Shown: in pieces, positions 24,307-33,595 of the stretch
How the letters are laid out: every line of letters begins with the position of its first letter
Numbering within the stretch: position 1 is the first letter of the stretch
DNA from: Nocardioides solisilvae
Lineage (GTDB): Bacteria; Actinomycetota; Actinomycetes; Propionibacteriales; Nocardioidaceae
DNA: 64,000 nt
NCBI RefSeq assembly: GCF_003194625.1
Contig: NZ_QHKX01000002.1
Location: 744,001 to 808,000 of the forward strand
Direction: 5' to 3'
Notes under the pieces: model-generated
What the model saw: only the letters and a program-made list of their open reading frames with translations
Told to the model about the DNA's origin: nothing
Database searches by the model: none
Position numbers and translations under genes: made by a program

Positions 24307-25083
24307 TCACGTCCCGAAGCGGCGCTCCCGCTCGGCGTACGCCCGGATCGCCCGGAGGAAGTCGACCCGGCGGAAGTCGGGCCACAGCGCCTCGCAGAAG
24401 TAGAACTCGCTGTGCGCGCTCTGCCACAGCAGGAAGCCGCCCAGGCGCTGCTCCCCCGAGGTGCGGATGACGAGGTCGGGGTCGGGCTGGCCCTTGGTGT
24501 AGAGGTGCTCGGCGATGTGCTCGACGTCCAGGGTCTCGGCGAGCTGCTCCAGCGTCGCCCCCGCGGCGGACTGCTCGAGCAGCAGCGACCGCACCGCGTC
24601 CGCGATCTCGCGGCGGCCGCCGTATCCCACGGCGACGTTGACGAGCAGCCCGTCCACGTCGCGGGTCGCCTCCTCGGCCGCCTTGAGCCGCTCGCGGGTG
24701 GCGTCGGGGAGCAGGTCGAGGGCCCCCACCGGGTGGACCCGCCAGCGGCCGGTGGCGGCCAGCGACTCCACCGCCCCCTCGATCACGCCGAGGAGCCCGG
24801 ACAGCTGCTCGGGCGGACGGTTGAGGTTGTCGGTGGAGAGCAGCCACAGGGTGACCACCTCGACGCCGACCTCCTCGCACCACCCCAGGAAGGGCTGGAT
24901 GTTGTCGGCGCCCGCCTGGTAGCCCTGCGCGGTGTCCGCGCCCACCGCACGGGCCCAGCGCCGGTTGCCGTCGAGCATCACGCCCACGTGCTTCGGGATC
25001 CGGTCGGGCGGGAGGAACTTGACGACCCGGGACTCGTACGCCGGGTAGAGCAGCCGGCGCACGGCGTCCTTGAAGTTCCCCAT
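24307..25083 (-). CDS. uppS: Isoprenyl diphosphate synthase (cis-prenyltransferase, UppS/Z-FPP type)
   Basis: 258 residues of the undecaprenyl diphosphate synthase family: VGVMLDGNRRWAR (diphosphate-binding Asp and Arg residues, about 34-46), LWLLSTDNLNRP, VNVAVGYGGRREIADAV and DLVIRTSGEQRLGGFLLWQ near the C-terminus. It condenses isopentenyl diphosphate in cis to make the lipid carrier for cell-wall synthesis; actinobacteria often have two such enzymes of different chain length. ATG 25083 follows a short spacer opposite the hemolysin III gene. Its stop abuts the permease pseudogene. Confidence 0.94.
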   Translation of the reverse strand: MGNFKDAVRRLLYPAYESRVVKFLPPDRIPKHVGVMLDGNRRWARAVGADTAQGYQAGADNIQPFLGWCEEVGVEVVTLWLLSTDNLNRPPEQLSGLLGVIEGAVESLAATGRWRVHPVGALDLLPDATRERLKAAEEATRDVDGLLVNVAVGYGGRREIADAVRSLLLEQSAAGATLEQLAETLDVEHIAEHLYTKGQPDPDLVIRTSGEQRLGGFLLWQSAHSEFYFCEALWPDFRRVDFLRAIRAYAERERRFGT

Positions 25084-25193
25084 GGACACGGATGTTACCG
25101 ACGCCGGCGGTTGGGTATCCGCAGGATGGGAACGACAGTGACGGCGGTCGCGTCCGGGCGACCCGCCACCTACGGTGCCGTAAGTTGGGAGAC

Positions 25194-25913
25194 ATGCGCG
25201 AGTCGGTACGTACGCAGATGGACCACCTCCACGACCGGGTCGAGGGTGCGCTGGAGGAGGTGAAGCCACACCTGCGCGGCTGGCTGCACGCCGGGACCGT
25301 CCCCGTGGCGCTCGCCGCCGGGATCGCCCTCGTCGTCCTCTCCCCGACCGCCGAGACCCGCCTGGGCTCCGCCGTCTTCGCGCTCTCCGCGCTCCTGCTC
25401 TTCACGGTCTCGGCGCTCTACCACCGGGGTCGCTGGTCGCCGCGGACCCACACCCACCTGCAGCGCTTCGACCACTCCAACATCTTCGTGCTGATCGCGG
25501 GCTCCTGCACCCCCTTCGCCCTCCTGCTGCTGCAGGGCGCCGACCGCTGGTGGATGCTCGGCATCAGCTGGGGCGGGGCGCTGGCGGGCGTGGTCATGAA
25601 GGTCTGGTGGGTGACCCACCCGCGGTGGCTCTCGGCGCCGATCTACATCGCGCTGGGCTGGGCGCCCGTCTTCTTCTTCGGCGGCTTCGTCGACGGGGCG
25701 ATGGAGTACGGCGCCCGCGTGGGCGTGGCGGTGATCACCCTGGTGGTCGTCGGCGGGGCGCTCTACACGCTCGGCGGGATCGTCTACGGCTTCAAGCGGC
25801 CCGACCCCAGCCCCCGCTGGTTCGGCTTCCACGAGGTCTTCCACTCGTTCACGATCCTCGCCTTCCTCAGCCACTACGTGGGCGTCTCCATCGCGACGTA
25901 CTCCCTGAGGTGA
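25194..25913 (+). CDS. trhA: Hemolysin III / TrhA family membrane protein
   Basis: 239 residues with seven predicted membrane helices of the PAQR (progestin/adiponectin receptor-like) family: SALYHRGRW after helix 2, FDHSNIFVLIAGSCTPFALL with the conserved Asp-His and Ser, and FHEVFHSFTILAFLSHY near the C-terminus with the His residues expected to hold a metal ion. The function in bacteria is uncertain despite the hemolysin name. ATG 25194 starts just upstream of a charged cytoplasmic N-terminus. Confidence 0.92.
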   Translation: MRESVRTQMDHLHDRVEGALEEVKPHLRGWLHAGTVPVALAAGIALVVLSPTAETRLGSAVFALSALLLFTVSALYHRGRWSPRTHTHLQRFDHSNIFVLIAGSCTPFALLLLQGADRWWMLGISWGGALAGVVMKVWWVTHPRWLSAPIYIALGWAPVFFFGGFVDGAMEYGARVGVAVITLVVVGGALYTLGGIVYGFKRPDPSPRWFGFHEVFHSFTILAFLSHYVGVSIATYSLR

Positions 25914-25923
25914 GCGCCGCGAG

Positions 25924-26442
25924 ATGACGCAGGACTCCACCCTCGAGGGCCTGACCGACCGCCCGTCCGGCCGGCGCTCCCACCGACTGGCCGTCACCGG
26001 CCTCGTCCTCCTCGTGCTCGCCGGCGTGCTCGGCCTGCTCGGCCCGCGGACCGGACAGGTCGAGGACACGACCGGCCCTTGGGACCTCCGGGTCACCTAC
26101 CCCTCGGTGACCCGGGCGGGGGTGCCCACGCCCCTGCACCTGACCGTCACCCGGGAGGCCGGCTTCGAGGGGGTCGAGGCCGTGCGGGTCGCGCTCTGCG
26201 ACGACTGGTTCGACCACGTCGACTTCCAGAGCTGGTACCCGACCCCCGCCGCCGAGACGGGGCTGCCCGGTCGTCTGGTCTACGACTTCGACCCGCCGCC
26301 CACCGGCCGCACCCTCGAGGTGAGCCTCGACGCCCACGAGCAGCCCGGGGGCCTCGCAGGCCGCCGGACCTGCGAGGTCGAGGTGCTGCTGGACGACGTC
26401 GTGGCCGCGTCGGTCTCCTTCTCCACGTGGCGGCTGCCGTGA
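25924..26442 (+). CDS. Membrane-anchored hypothetical protein
   Basis: 172 residues: a charged N-terminus, one hydrophobic helix (about 24-42, LVLLVLAGVLGLLG) and an extracellular beta-rich domain with TYPSVTRAGVPTPLHLTVT and a CDDWFDHVDFQSWYPTP segment. I know no named family. It begins 10 bases after trhA and is followed by the YetF-like gene with a 27-base gap, so the three probably form one transcript. The two cysteines in the outer domain could pair. Confidence 0.7.
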   Translation: MTQDSTLEGLTDRPSGRRSHRLAVTGLVLLVLAGVLGLLGPRTGQVEDTTGPWDLRVTYPSVTRAGVPTPLHLTVTREAGFEGVEAVRVALCDDWFDHVDFQSWYPTPAAETGLPGRLVYDFDPPPTGRTLEVSLDAHEQPGGLAGRRTCEVEVLLDDVVAASVSFSTWRLP

Positions 26443-26469
26443 CCGCGCACCCGGGCCGGGAGGGCTGAG

Positions 26470-26940
26470 ATGGAGGTCGTGCTGCGGGCGCTGCTGGTCT
26501 TCGCCTTCGCGTGGGTGGTGATCCGGGTCAGCGGGAAGCGCGAGGTCGCCCAGCTCTCGGCCTTCGACCTGATCCTGCTGGTGACGATCGGGGACCTCGT
26601 GAGCGACGGCGTCCTGCAGGAGGACGCGTCGCTGACGGCCGCGATGCTGGCCGTGGCCACCTTCGCGCTCGCCGCGATGGGCCTGGGCCTCGTGAGCCGT
26701 CGGTTCCCACGGGTCCGGCCCGTCCTGGAGGGGCCGCCGCGCGTCGTCATCCGCCGCGGCGAGCCGCTGCTGGACGTGCTGGACGGCGAGCAGCTCACCT
26801 TCGACGACCTGGTGGAGGCGGCCCGCGAGCAGGGCATCCGGCGGCTCTCCGACGTGGAGGTCGCCGTGCTCGAGGTCAACGGCGGCTTCTCGTTCTTCAC
26901 CTACCCCGACGACGGCGCCGGCGACGGGACGCACGCCTAG
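26470..26940 (+). CDS. YetF/DUF421-like membrane protein
   Basis: 156 residues: two or three N-terminal hydrophobic helices with the conserved [17 protein letters not shown] motif (about 19-35), and a C-terminal cytoplasmic domain (about 80-150) with [10 protein letters not shown] and the [23 protein letters not shown] segment characteristic of DUF421 proteins. These are small integral membrane proteins of unclear role, linked to sporulation or membrane stress in Bacillus. Just after the hypothetical gene on the same strand. Confidence 0.85.
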   Translation: MEVVLRALLVFAFAWVVIRVSGKREVAQLSAFDLILLVTIGDLVSDGVLQEDASLTAAMLAVATFALAAMGLGLVSRRFPRVRPVLEGPPRVVIRRGEPLLDVLDGEQLTFDDLVEAAREQGIRRLSDVEVAVLEVNGGFSFFTYPDDGAGDGTHA

Positions 26941-26963
26941 CCCCCGTCGGTACCGTGGACGTG

Positions 26964-28439
26964 GTGAGCCGCTCCGTCACCGCCCCCGTCACCCTGGCCA
27001 GCACCTTCGCCCACACGCTCCCCGAGCTCAGCGTCCCGTGGGAGGCCGCCAGCGCCCCGGACCGCCACCTGCTGGTCCTCAACGACGCCCTCGCGACGGA
27101 GCTCGGCCTGGACCCCGACTGGCTCCGCTCCCCCGCCGGACTGCGGCTGCTCACCGGCGAGCACGTGCCGCCCGGGGCCCGACCGGTCGCGCAGGTCTAC
27201 GCCGGTCACCAGTTCGGCGGCTGGTCACCCCGCCTCGGCGACGGCCGCGCGCTGCTCCTCGGCGAGCTGGCCGGGCCCGACGGGACGCTGCGCGACCTGC
27301 ACCTCAAGGGGTCGGGACGCACCCCGCTGGCCCGGGGCGGCGACGGCCTGGCCGCCGTCGGCCCGATGCTGCGCGAGCTGCTCGTCAGCGAGGCGATGCA
27401 CGCCCTGGGCGTCCCGACCACGCGGGCCCTGGCCGTGGTGGCCACCGGCAACCCCGTGCAGCGCGAGACCGTGCTGCCCGGCGCCGTGCTGGCGCGGGTC
27501 GCCGCGAGCCACCTGCGGGTCGGCAGCCTGCAGTTCGCCCGGGCCACCGGCGACCTCGAGCTGCTGCGGCGGGTGGCCGACCACGCGATCGCCCGCCACC
27601 ACCCCGGGGCGGCCGAGGCCGACCACCCGCACCTGGCGCTGTACGCCGCCGTCGTCGCCGCCCAGGCCGAGCTGGTCGCCCACTGGCTGGCCGTCGGCTT
27701 CGTGCACGGGGTGATGAACACCGACAACATGACCCTCTCCGGGGAGACGATCGACTACGGCCCGTGCGCCTTCCTGGACGCCCACGACCCCCGCCGCGTC
27801 TTCAGCTCGATCGACACCGGCGGCCGCTACGCCTTCGGCAACCAGGCTCCGGCGGCCGAGTGGAACCTCGCCCGGCTGGCCGAGGCGATGCTGCCCCTGT
27901 TCGCCGACGACGAGCAGGAGGCGATCGAGCGGGCCACCGAGGTGCTGGGAACCTTCCGCCCGCTGCACGCGGCGGCGCGGACCTCCCGCACCCGGGAGAA
28001 GCTCGGCCTGCTCGATGGGCCGGGCGGGACCGACGGCGAGGCCGTGGCCCGGCTCGGGGTGGAGCTCGAGGAGCTGATGGCCGCGAGCCGCGTCGACCAC
28101 ACGTCGTTCTTCGTGGCGCTGGGCGACGCCGCCCGGGGCGACCGCGAGCCGGCGCGGTCGCGGGTCCTCGACCTCGCGGCCCTCGACGGGTGGCTCGAGT
28201 GGTGGCTCGCCCTCGCCCCCGACGCCGACCTGATGGACCGGACCAACCCGGTCCGTGTCCCCCGCAACCACCTCGTCGAGGAGGCGCTCGACGCCGCCGT
28301 CGAGGGCGACCTGGACCCCTTCGAGCGGCTGCTGGACGCGGTGACCGACCCGTTCGGCCAGCGCGCGGGGCTGGAGCGCTACGCCGAGCCGGGCCTCGAG
28401 GAGTTCGACGCCGGCTTCATGACCTTCTGCGGGACCTGA
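26964..28439 (+). CDS. selO: Protein adenylyltransferase SelO (YdiU family)
   Basis: About 491 residues of the SelO pseudokinase family. Conserved blocks are [19 protein letters not shown] (ATP-binding region), [36 protein letters not shown] (the metal-binding Asn/Asp segment), [15 protein letters not shown] and the typical end FMTFCGT. SelO transfers AMP to Ser/Thr/Tyr of protein targets, affecting redox stress responses. Three GTG codons at 26955, 26961 and 26964 could start it; 26964 gives the most family-like N-terminus. It is slightly shorter than the roughly 480-520 typical range, but complete. Confidence 0.93.
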   Translation: MSRSVTAPVTLASTFAHTLPELSVPWEAASAPDRHLLVLNDALATELGLDPDWLRSPAGLRLLTGEHVPPGARPVAQVYAGHQFGGWSPRLGDGRALLLGELAGPDGTLRDLHLKGSGRTPLARGGDGLAAVGPMLRELLVSEAMHALGVPTTRALAVVATGNPVQRETVLPGAVLARVAASHLRVGSLQFARATGDLELLRRVADHAIARHHPGAAEADHPHLALYAAVVAAQAELVAHWLAVGFVHGVMNTDNMTLSGETIDYGPCAFLDAHDPRRVFSSIDTGGRYAFGNQAPAAEWNLARLAEAMLPLFADDEQEAIERATEVLGTFRPLHAAARTSRTREKLGLLDGPGGTDGEAVARLGVELEELMAASRVDHTSFFVALGDAARGDREPARSRVLDLAALDGWLEWWLALAPDADLMDRTNPVRVPRNHLVEEALDAAVEGDLDPFERLLDAVTDPFGQRAGLERYAEPGLEEFDAGFMTFCGT

Positions 28440-28475
28440 CCCTCCTCCACGCTCCCAGCCCCTACGCTCCCATCC

Positions 28476-29099
28476 ATGTCGTCGCCCCGTCCCGCTCTCC
28501 TGCTGGTCGGTGCGCTCGCGGCGCTCGCCGCGCTCGCCGCGGGGACCGCCCCCGCGGGCGCGCACGTCTCCGTCACCCCCGACGAGCTCCGGGCGGGCGA
28601 GCAGGCGGTCGTCACCCTGCAGGTCGACCACGGGTGCGGCGACTCGCCGACGACCCGGCTGGAGGTCCGTCTCCCCGACGCGCTCGGCGACGTCGACACC
28701 GGCCCCACCCGGGACTGGCGGGTGGAGCGCCGCGGCCGCGTGCTGGTGCTGACCGCCGCCACCCCGGTCCCGAGCGACCTGACGGTCGGCGTCGACCTGG
28801 TGCTCCGCGCCCCCGACGAGCCCGGCGACCTCGCCCTCCCGACGGTGCAGACCTGCGAGTCCGGCGAGGAGGCCTGGACCCAGGTCGCCGTCGAGGAGAC
28901 CGACGCGGCCGCCGAGCTGGAGCGCCCCGCCCCGGTCGTCCGCGTCGTCGGCGCGGGCACGACGGTCTCCGTCGACCTCGTCGACGAGGAGAGCCCGTGG
29001 CAGCGGCTCTCCGGTCCCCTCGCCGCGGCGGTCGGCGTCGGCCTCGTGCTGCTCGTGGGCGCCCTCCGGTTCCGGGTCCGCCGCGGGACCGAGCGGTGA
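28476..29099 (+). CDS. YcnI/DUF1775 copper-binding membrane-anchored protein
   Basis: 207 residues: a signal peptide (cleavage near GTAPAGA), then HVSVTPDELRAGEQAVVTL, where the N-terminal His of the mature protein binds copper in characterised YcnI proteins. A cupredoxin-like beta domain follows with DHGCGDSPTTRLEVRLPD, and a C-terminal helix (about 180-197, AVGVGLVLLVGAL) anchors it in the membrane. The gene overlaps the CopC-CopD fusion start as GTGA, the usual partner in actinobacteria. Confidence 0.9.
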   Translation: MSSPRPALLLVGALAALAALAAGTAPAGAHVSVTPDELRAGEQAVVTLQVDHGCGDSPTTRLEVRLPDALGDVDTGPTRDWRVERRGRVLVLTAATPVPSDLTVGVDLVLRAPDEPGDLALPTVQTCESGEEAWTQVAVEETDAAAELERPAPVVRVVGAGTTVSVDLVDEESPWQRLSGPLAAAVGVGLVLLVGALRFRVRRGTER

Positions 29100-30679
29100 G
29101 GCGCCTCCTCGCCGCGCTCCTCCTGCTCCTCGCCGGCTCCAGCGCCAGCCTGGCCCTCGCCCCGCCGGCGTGGGCGCACGCGCAGCTGGTCGGCACGGAC
29201 CCCGCCGAGGGCGCGGTGCTGCCGGAGGCCCCCGAGTCGGTCACGCTCGAGTTCAGCGAGCCGGTGCGGCTCACCGGCCGCCGTCCCACGACGTACGACG
29301 CCCGGGGCACGGTCGTCGACTCCTCCGCCACCGCGAGCGGCAGCACCCTCGAGGTGGTGCTCGAGGAACCGCTGGCCCGCGGCACCCACCTGGTCACGTG
29401 GCTGGTCGTCTCCGACGACGGGCACCCGGTCAGCGGGACCCTCACCTTCTCGGTCGGGGAGCGCAGCCCGGTCGTCGAGCCACCACCGCCCCTGCTCGCC
29501 GGCGACGCGATGACGGCCGACCGGGGCCTGCTCGCCGCGGCCGGCCACCTGGGGGTGCTGCTGGGCGCCGGGCTCGCCGCCTTCCTCGCGCTGCTGCACC
29601 CGGCGCCCGTGCGGGGCGCGACGCGCGTCGTCCGGGGCGCGGCGCTCCTGGCCGTCGTCGCCGCGTGGCTCCAGGTCCCGGTCGCCTCCGCCTACGCCCA
29701 GGGGCTCGGCTGGGCGGGCGTCCTCGACGGCTTCGACGCACGCCTGGTGCGGTGGGAGACGGCGGCCGCCGCGACGGTGACGGCGGGTGCCGCGCTGCTG
29801 CTCGTCGGCACCCGGAGCGTCCGGGGAGGGGCACGGCGGACCGCGCTGCTCGCCGGCGCCGTCGCCCTCGTCGCCTCGCCGGCACTGGTGGGCCACTCCC
29901 GCTCCTACGGTCCGACCGCATTGGTCCCGCTCGCCGACGCGGTCCACGTCGCCGTCGCCGCACTCTGGCTCGGCGGCCTCGTCGGGCTGTGGCTCGTCGT
30001 GCGGGCCGGCGACGGGGAGGCCTCCGCCCGCGCGGTCGGCCGCTTCTCCACCGTCGCCGCGGTCTCGCTGGTCCTGCTGGCCGCGACAGGGGCGTTGCTG
30101 GGGTGGCGGATCCTCGGGTCGTGGACCGCCCTGGTCTCCACGACGTACGGCGCGCTGCTGCTGACCAAGGTCGGCCTCGTGCTGCTCGTGGCCGGCGTGG
30201 CCGCGTGGAACCGCCTCGTGCTGGTGCGGCGGGGGCGTCCGCTGGGCCGGACGCTGCTGGTCGAGCTCGCGCTGCTGGTGGCGGTCGTCGGCGTGGCCGG
30301 CTTCCTGGCCAACCAGCCGCCCGTCGACCCGCCGGAGCCGCCGCCCGCGCCGCGGCCGGTGGCCGAGACCGTGGTCCTGGGCGACCTCGAGGTCGTCGTG
30401 GGCCTCACCCCGGGAGCGCCCGGCGCCAACACCCTCGACCTGCAGGTGCAGGACTCGGCGGGACGGCCGGTGGAACCGGACGAGGCGCCGACCGTGGAGC
30501 TGCGCTCAGCGGAGTTCGACCTCGGGACGCTGACGCTGCAGGACCGGGGCGGCGGGGCCTACCGGGTCCTGGTGCCGTTCCCCGACGGGGGCGACTACCG
30601 GCTCTCGGTGGGCCTGCGGACCAGCCGCTTCGACCACCCGGTGGTCACGCTGGAGGTGCCGATCCCGGAGCGGGACTGA
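29096..30679 (+). CDS. CopC-CopD fusion, copper import/handling membrane protein
   Basis: 527 residues: a signal peptide ending PPAWA, a CopC domain (about 28-130) starting HAQLVGTDPAEGAVL with the copper-binding histidine at the mature N-terminus, a second His site near DDGHPVSGT, then eight or so membrane helices of the CopD domain (about 150-400; HVAVAALWLGGLVGLWLVV, TKVGLVLLVAG) and a C-terminal extracellular domain (about 400-527). CopC binds periplasmic copper and CopD is thought to take it in. Coupled to the YcnI gene by GTGA. The acidic C-terminal domain resembles FixH/YtkA-like domains found on such fusions. Confidence 0.9.
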   Translation: MRRLLAALLLLLAGSSASLALAPPAWAHAQLVGTDPAEGAVLPEAPESVTLEFSEPVRLTGRRPTTYDARGTVVDSSATASGSTLEVVLEEPLARGTHLVTWLVVSDDGHPVSGTLTFSVGERSPVVEPPPPLLAGDAMTADRGLLAAAGHLGVLLGAGLAAFLALLHPAPVRGATRVVRGAALLAVVAAWLQVPVASAYAQGLGWAGVLDGFDARLVRWETAAAATVTAGAALLLVGTRSVRGGARRTALLAGAVALVASPALVGHSRSYGPTALVPLADAVHVAVAALWLGGLVGLWLVVRAGDGEASARAVGRFSTVAAVSLVLLAATGALLGWRILGSWTALVSTTYGALLLTKVGLVLLVAGVAAWNRLVLVRRGRPLGRTLLVELALLVAVVGVAGFLANQPPVDPPEPPPAPRPVAETVVLGDLEVVVGLTPGAPGANTLDLQVQDSAGRPVEPDEAPTVELRSAEFDLGTLTLQDRGGGAYRVLVPFPDGGDYRLSVGLRTSRFDHPVVTLEVPIPERD

Positions 30680-30692
30680 GCAACGGGAGGGT

Positions 30693-30821
30693 TCAGTAGC
30701 CGAGGCCGAGGATCGCGAGCAGGAAGCCGACGAAGGGGACCGCCCACAGCAGGAGCAGGCCTCCCAGCTCGGCGAAACGGTCGTCTTCACGTCCATGCGG
30801 TGCCACGTGCGGGGTGGTCAC
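30693..30821 (-). CDS. Very small membrane protein (42 aa)
   Basis: A 42-codon reading frame missed by size cut-offs: a GTG start with AGGAGG placed 8 bases upstream, a hydrophilic start MTTPHVAPHGREDDR and one hydrophobic helix (AELGGLLLLWAVPFVGFLL). The clear ribosome site and the single membrane span argue it is real. It lies between the CopC-CopD fusion and the truncated lysR. No family or function recognised. Confidence 0.55.
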   Translation of the reverse strand: MTTPHVAPHGREDDRFAELGGLLLLWAVPFVGFLLAILGLGY

Positions 30822-30919
30822 GGAGAGCCTCCTGTGTCGGGTGCGGACTTCCGGGACCGTGCCCCGACGCCCCTGTCGAGAAACGTCGTGTGCGCATCGC
30901 GCACGTCACAGGAGGGTCG

Positions 30920-30985
30920 TTGGCCTGTCGTTGCCCTGTCGCTGCCCTGTCGCTGGCCTGTCGCTGGCCTGTCGCTGTCCCGTCA
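30920..30985. repeat. Tandem 11-bp repeat, about six copies
   Basis: Six head-to-tail copies of an 11-base unit close to CTGGCCTGTCG (units at 30920, 30931, 30942, 30953, 30964 and 30975), the outer ones with one to three changes. It ends exactly at the stop codon of the lysR remnant. An 11-base unit shifts frame each copy, which argues against a coding repeat. Confidence 0.85.
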
Positions 30986-31770
30986 CTGCTCGCCGACCAC
31001 CCGCCCGAGCACGGCCAGCACCGACGCGACGACCGCCGACTCCTCTCGCCGGGTGGCGACCGCGAGGTCGACGCCGGGTCCGGGGTCGGCGAGCGCTCGG
31101 TGGCAGGCGCCGGCGACGACCAGGAGCGAGACCGGCTCGGGGACCAGGGCGACCCCCAGCCCGGCCGCGACGAAGGTGACCAGCGTGCTGGTCTCGGCCA
31201 CCTCGTGCCGGACCTGCGGCTCGAAGCCCGCGGCCCGGCAGCGGGCCACGACCTCGGCGTGCATCACCGAGCGCCCCTCCCCCGCGTGGACGATGAAGTC
31301 CTCCCCCGCCAGGTCGGCCAGCCGGACCACGTCGGCGTCCGCGAGCGGGTGGCCCTCGGGGAGGGCGACGACCAGGCGGTCGGTGCGGAGCCGGCGTACG
31401 TCCAGGCCGGTCCCGTCCAGGGGCGGGCGGAGCAGCGCGACGTCCAGGCCGCCCCGGCGCAGCGCGGCGAGCTGGGCGGGCACCAGCATCTCCCCGCGGA
31501 AGGTGAAGTCGATGCCGGGGAGCTCCTCGCGCAGCGCGCGGGCGAGCGGCGGCAGCAGCGAATAGGTCGCGGAGCCGACGCAGCCGATGGTCGCCCGGCC
31601 CGCGACCCCGGCGGCGACGCGTTGGGCCTCGAGCGCCGCCTCGTCCACGCCGGCGAGCAGCTCCCGCGCCCGCTCGAGGTAGGCGGCACCCGCCTCCGTG
31701 AGGTCGACGCGCCGGGTGGTCCGCTCGAGCAGCCGGACCCCCAGCGCGTCCTCCAGCTGGCGGATCGCCG
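30983..31770 (-). pseudogene. LysR-family regulator lacking the start of its HTH domain
   Basis: About 262 codons remain. The first readable residues, AAIRQLEDALGVRLLERTT, are the second half of the LysR winged helix (positions ~31-50 in intact proteins). The effector domain follows intact (IGCVGSATYSLLPPLARALREE ... LVVALPEGHPLA ... FVAAGLGVALVPEPV). The N-terminal ~30 residues, with most of the DNA-reading helix, are missing. The break coincides with the break in the divergent thiolase. The next ATG, at 31648, would give a protein with no HTH. Divergent position next to pca genes suggests an original regulator of aromatic degradation. Confidence 0.82.
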
Positions 31771-32016
31771 CTCAACGAGGCCTTCGCCGCCCAGGTGCTC
31801 GCCGTGCTCCGCGAGTGGAAGGTCGACGCCGCCGACGAGCGGCTCAACCCGAACGGCTCCGGGATCTCGCTCGGCCACCCCGTCGGCGCCACCGGCGCCC
31901 GGATCCTCGCCACCATGGCCCACGAGATGCGCCGCCGCGGCAGCCGCTACGGCCTGGAGACGATGTGCATCGGCGGCGGCCAGGGCCTCGCCGCGGTCTT
32001 CGAGGCGGTGCGCTGA
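31771..32016 (+). pseudogene. pcaF: Acetyl-CoA acyltransferase (thiolase, PcaF-like) C-terminal fragment
   Basis: Only the last 81 residues of a thiolase: LNEAFAAQVLAVLREW, NPNGSGISLGHPVGATGAR (with the catalytic His) and MCIGGGQGLAAVFE, which holds the catalytic Cys in the CxGGGxG motif. About 310 N-terminal residues, including the nucleophilic Cys, are absent. A start at 31795 would yield a 73-residue piece without thiolase activity. Followed by pcaD with a TGATG overlap, so the intact gene probably was beta-ketoadipyl-CoA thiolase in this operon. Confidence 0.85.
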
Positions 32017-32792
32017 TGGCCGCCGTCGAGCTCTCGCACACCGTCACCGGTCCGGCGGACGCCCCCGTCGTCGTCCTCTCCAACTCCCTCGGCTCGACGT
32101 GGGCGATGTGGGACGCGCAGGCCGGCGCGCTCGCCGAGCGCTTCCGCGTCGTCCGGTACGACACCCGCGGCCACGGCGCGTCACCCACCCCGCCCGGCCC
32201 CTACGCGATCGACGACCTGGTCGACGACCTGGTCGCCCTCCTCGACCGGCTCGGGGTGGAGCGCACCCACGTCGTCGGCCTCTCGCTCGGCGGGATGACC
32301 GCGATGCGGCTCGCCGCCCGCGAGCCCGAGCGGGTCGACCGGATGGCCGTCCTCTGCACCGGCGCGCGGCTCGAGCCCAGCAGCGCCTTGACCGACCGCG
32401 CCGCCCAGGTGCGCGCCCGGGGCACCGGCTCGGTCGCCGAGGCCGTCGTCCAGCGCTGGTTCACCCCGGCGTACCTCGAGGCCCACCCGGACGTGCGGGA
32501 GGCCTGCGAGGCGATGGTCACCGGCACCTCCGACGAGGGGTACGCCGGGTGCTGCGAGGCGATCGCGGCGATGGACCTGCGCGGCGACCTCGCCGCCGTC
32601 GTGGCGCCGACCCTGGCGATCGCCGGGGCAGACGACCCGGCCGCCCCGCCGCCCCACCTCGAGGCGATCGCCGCCCGGGTCCGAGACGGCCGGCTCCTCG
32701 TCGTCCCCGACTCCGCCCACCTGGCCAACGCCCAGCAGCCCCGGGTCGTCACCCCGGCGATCCTCACCCACCTGAACGGACGGGAGTCCTGA
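32016..32792 (+). CDS. pcaD: 3-oxoadipate enol-lactonase
   Basis: 258-residue alpha/beta-hydrolase: [15 protein letters not shown] (oxyanion region), [12 protein letters not shown], and the nucleophile elbow GLSLGGM near residue 90; later DDPAAPPPH and the catalytic His in [11 protein letters not shown]. This pattern is that of PcaD, which opens the enol-lactone to beta-ketoadipate in the catechol and protocatechuate branches. The start overlaps the thiolase stop and its stop overlaps pcaI, so it is embedded in the beta-ketoadipate operon. It looks intact, unlike both ends of the operon. Confidence 0.88.
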   Translation: MAAVELSHTVTGPADAPVVVLSNSLGSTWAMWDAQAGALAERFRVVRYDTRGHGASPTPPGPYAIDDLVDDLVALLDRLGVERTHVVGLSLGGMTAMRLAAREPERVDRMAVLCTGARLEPSSALTDRAAQVRARGTGSVAEAVVQRWFTPAYLEAHPDVREACEAMVTGTSDEGYAGCCEAIAAMDLRGDLAAVVAPTLAIAGADDPAAPPPHLEAIAARVRDGRLLVVPDSAHLANAQQPRVVTPAILTHLNGRES

Positions 32793-33595
32793 TGAGCCTC
32801 GACAAGGTGGTCGCGAGCGCGGCCGACGCCGTGGTCGACGTCCGCGACGGCAGCAGCATCGCCGTCGGCGGCTTCGGCCTGGTGGGGATCCCGTGGTTCC
32901 TCATCGAGGCGCTGCTCGAGCAGGGCGCGACCGACCTCGAGGTCGTCTCCAACAACTGCGGCGTCGACGGCGCCGGCCTCGGCCTGCTGCTGGAGCAGCA
33001 CCGGATCAGCCGGGTCATCGCCTCCTACGTCGGGGAGAACAAGGAGTTCGCCCGGCAGTACCTCGCCGGCGAGGTGACCGTCGAGCTCACCCCCCAGGGC
33101 ACCCTGGCCGAGCGGATGCGCGCCGGCGGCGCCGGCATCGGCGCCTTCTTCACCCCCACCGGCGTCGGCACGCTCGTCTCCGAGGGCGGGCTGCCCTGGC
33201 GGTACGACGCCGACGGCCACGTCGTCGAGGAGTCGCCCGCCAAGGAGGTGCGGACCTTCCACGGCAAGGAGATGGTGCTCGAGGAGTCGATCGTCGCCGA
33301 CGTCGCGCTGGTCCGCGCCGCCAAGGTCGACCGCGCCGGCAACTGCGTCTTCCACGAGTCGGCCCGCAACTTCAACCCGGCCGTCGCGATGTGCGGCCGG
33401 CTCACGGTGGTGGAGGCCGAGCAGCTCGTGGAGGTCGGCGAGATCGGGCCCGACGAGGTCCACCTGCCCGGCATCTTCGTGCAGCGGGTGGTCGAGCTGA
33501 CGCCCGAGCAGGCCGCGAAGAAGGAGATCGAGAAGCGCACCACGAGGCTCCGACCGTCGGTCGAGCCCGTCGGGACCACCGGAGGTGCCGCATGA
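32792..33595 (+). CDS. pcaI: 3-oxoacid CoA-transferase, alpha subunit (PcaI-like)
   Basis: 267 residues of the CoA-transferase family I alpha subunit: [61 protein letters not shown] and [20 protein letters not shown]. It transfers CoA from succinyl-CoA to 3-oxoadipate together with the next gene. SCOT-type acetoacetate transferases are very similar, but the pcaD context supports the oxoadipate enzyme. TGATG/ATGA overlaps at both ends show tight coupling. Confidence 0.88.
   Translation: MSLDKVVASAADAVVDVRDGSSIAVGGFGLVGIPWFLIEALLEQGATDLEVVSNNCGVDGAGLGLLLEQHRISRVIASYVGENKEFARQYLAGEVTVELTPQGTLAERMRAGGAGIGAFFTPTGVGTLVSEGGLPWRYDADGHVVEESPAKEVRTFHGKEMVLEESIVADVALVRAAKVDRAGNCVFHESARNFNPAVAMCGRLTVVEAEQLVEVGEIGPDEVHLPGIFVQRVVELTPEQAAKKEIEKRTTRLRPSVEPVGTTGGAA

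Noticed and set aside
27038..29095. Apparent N-terminal extension of the CopC-CopD frame through selO and ycnI
   Set aside because: The first ~690 codons of this frame are low-complexity Arg/Pro/Gly shadow; only the part from the GTG at 29096 has signal peptide and CopC motifs.
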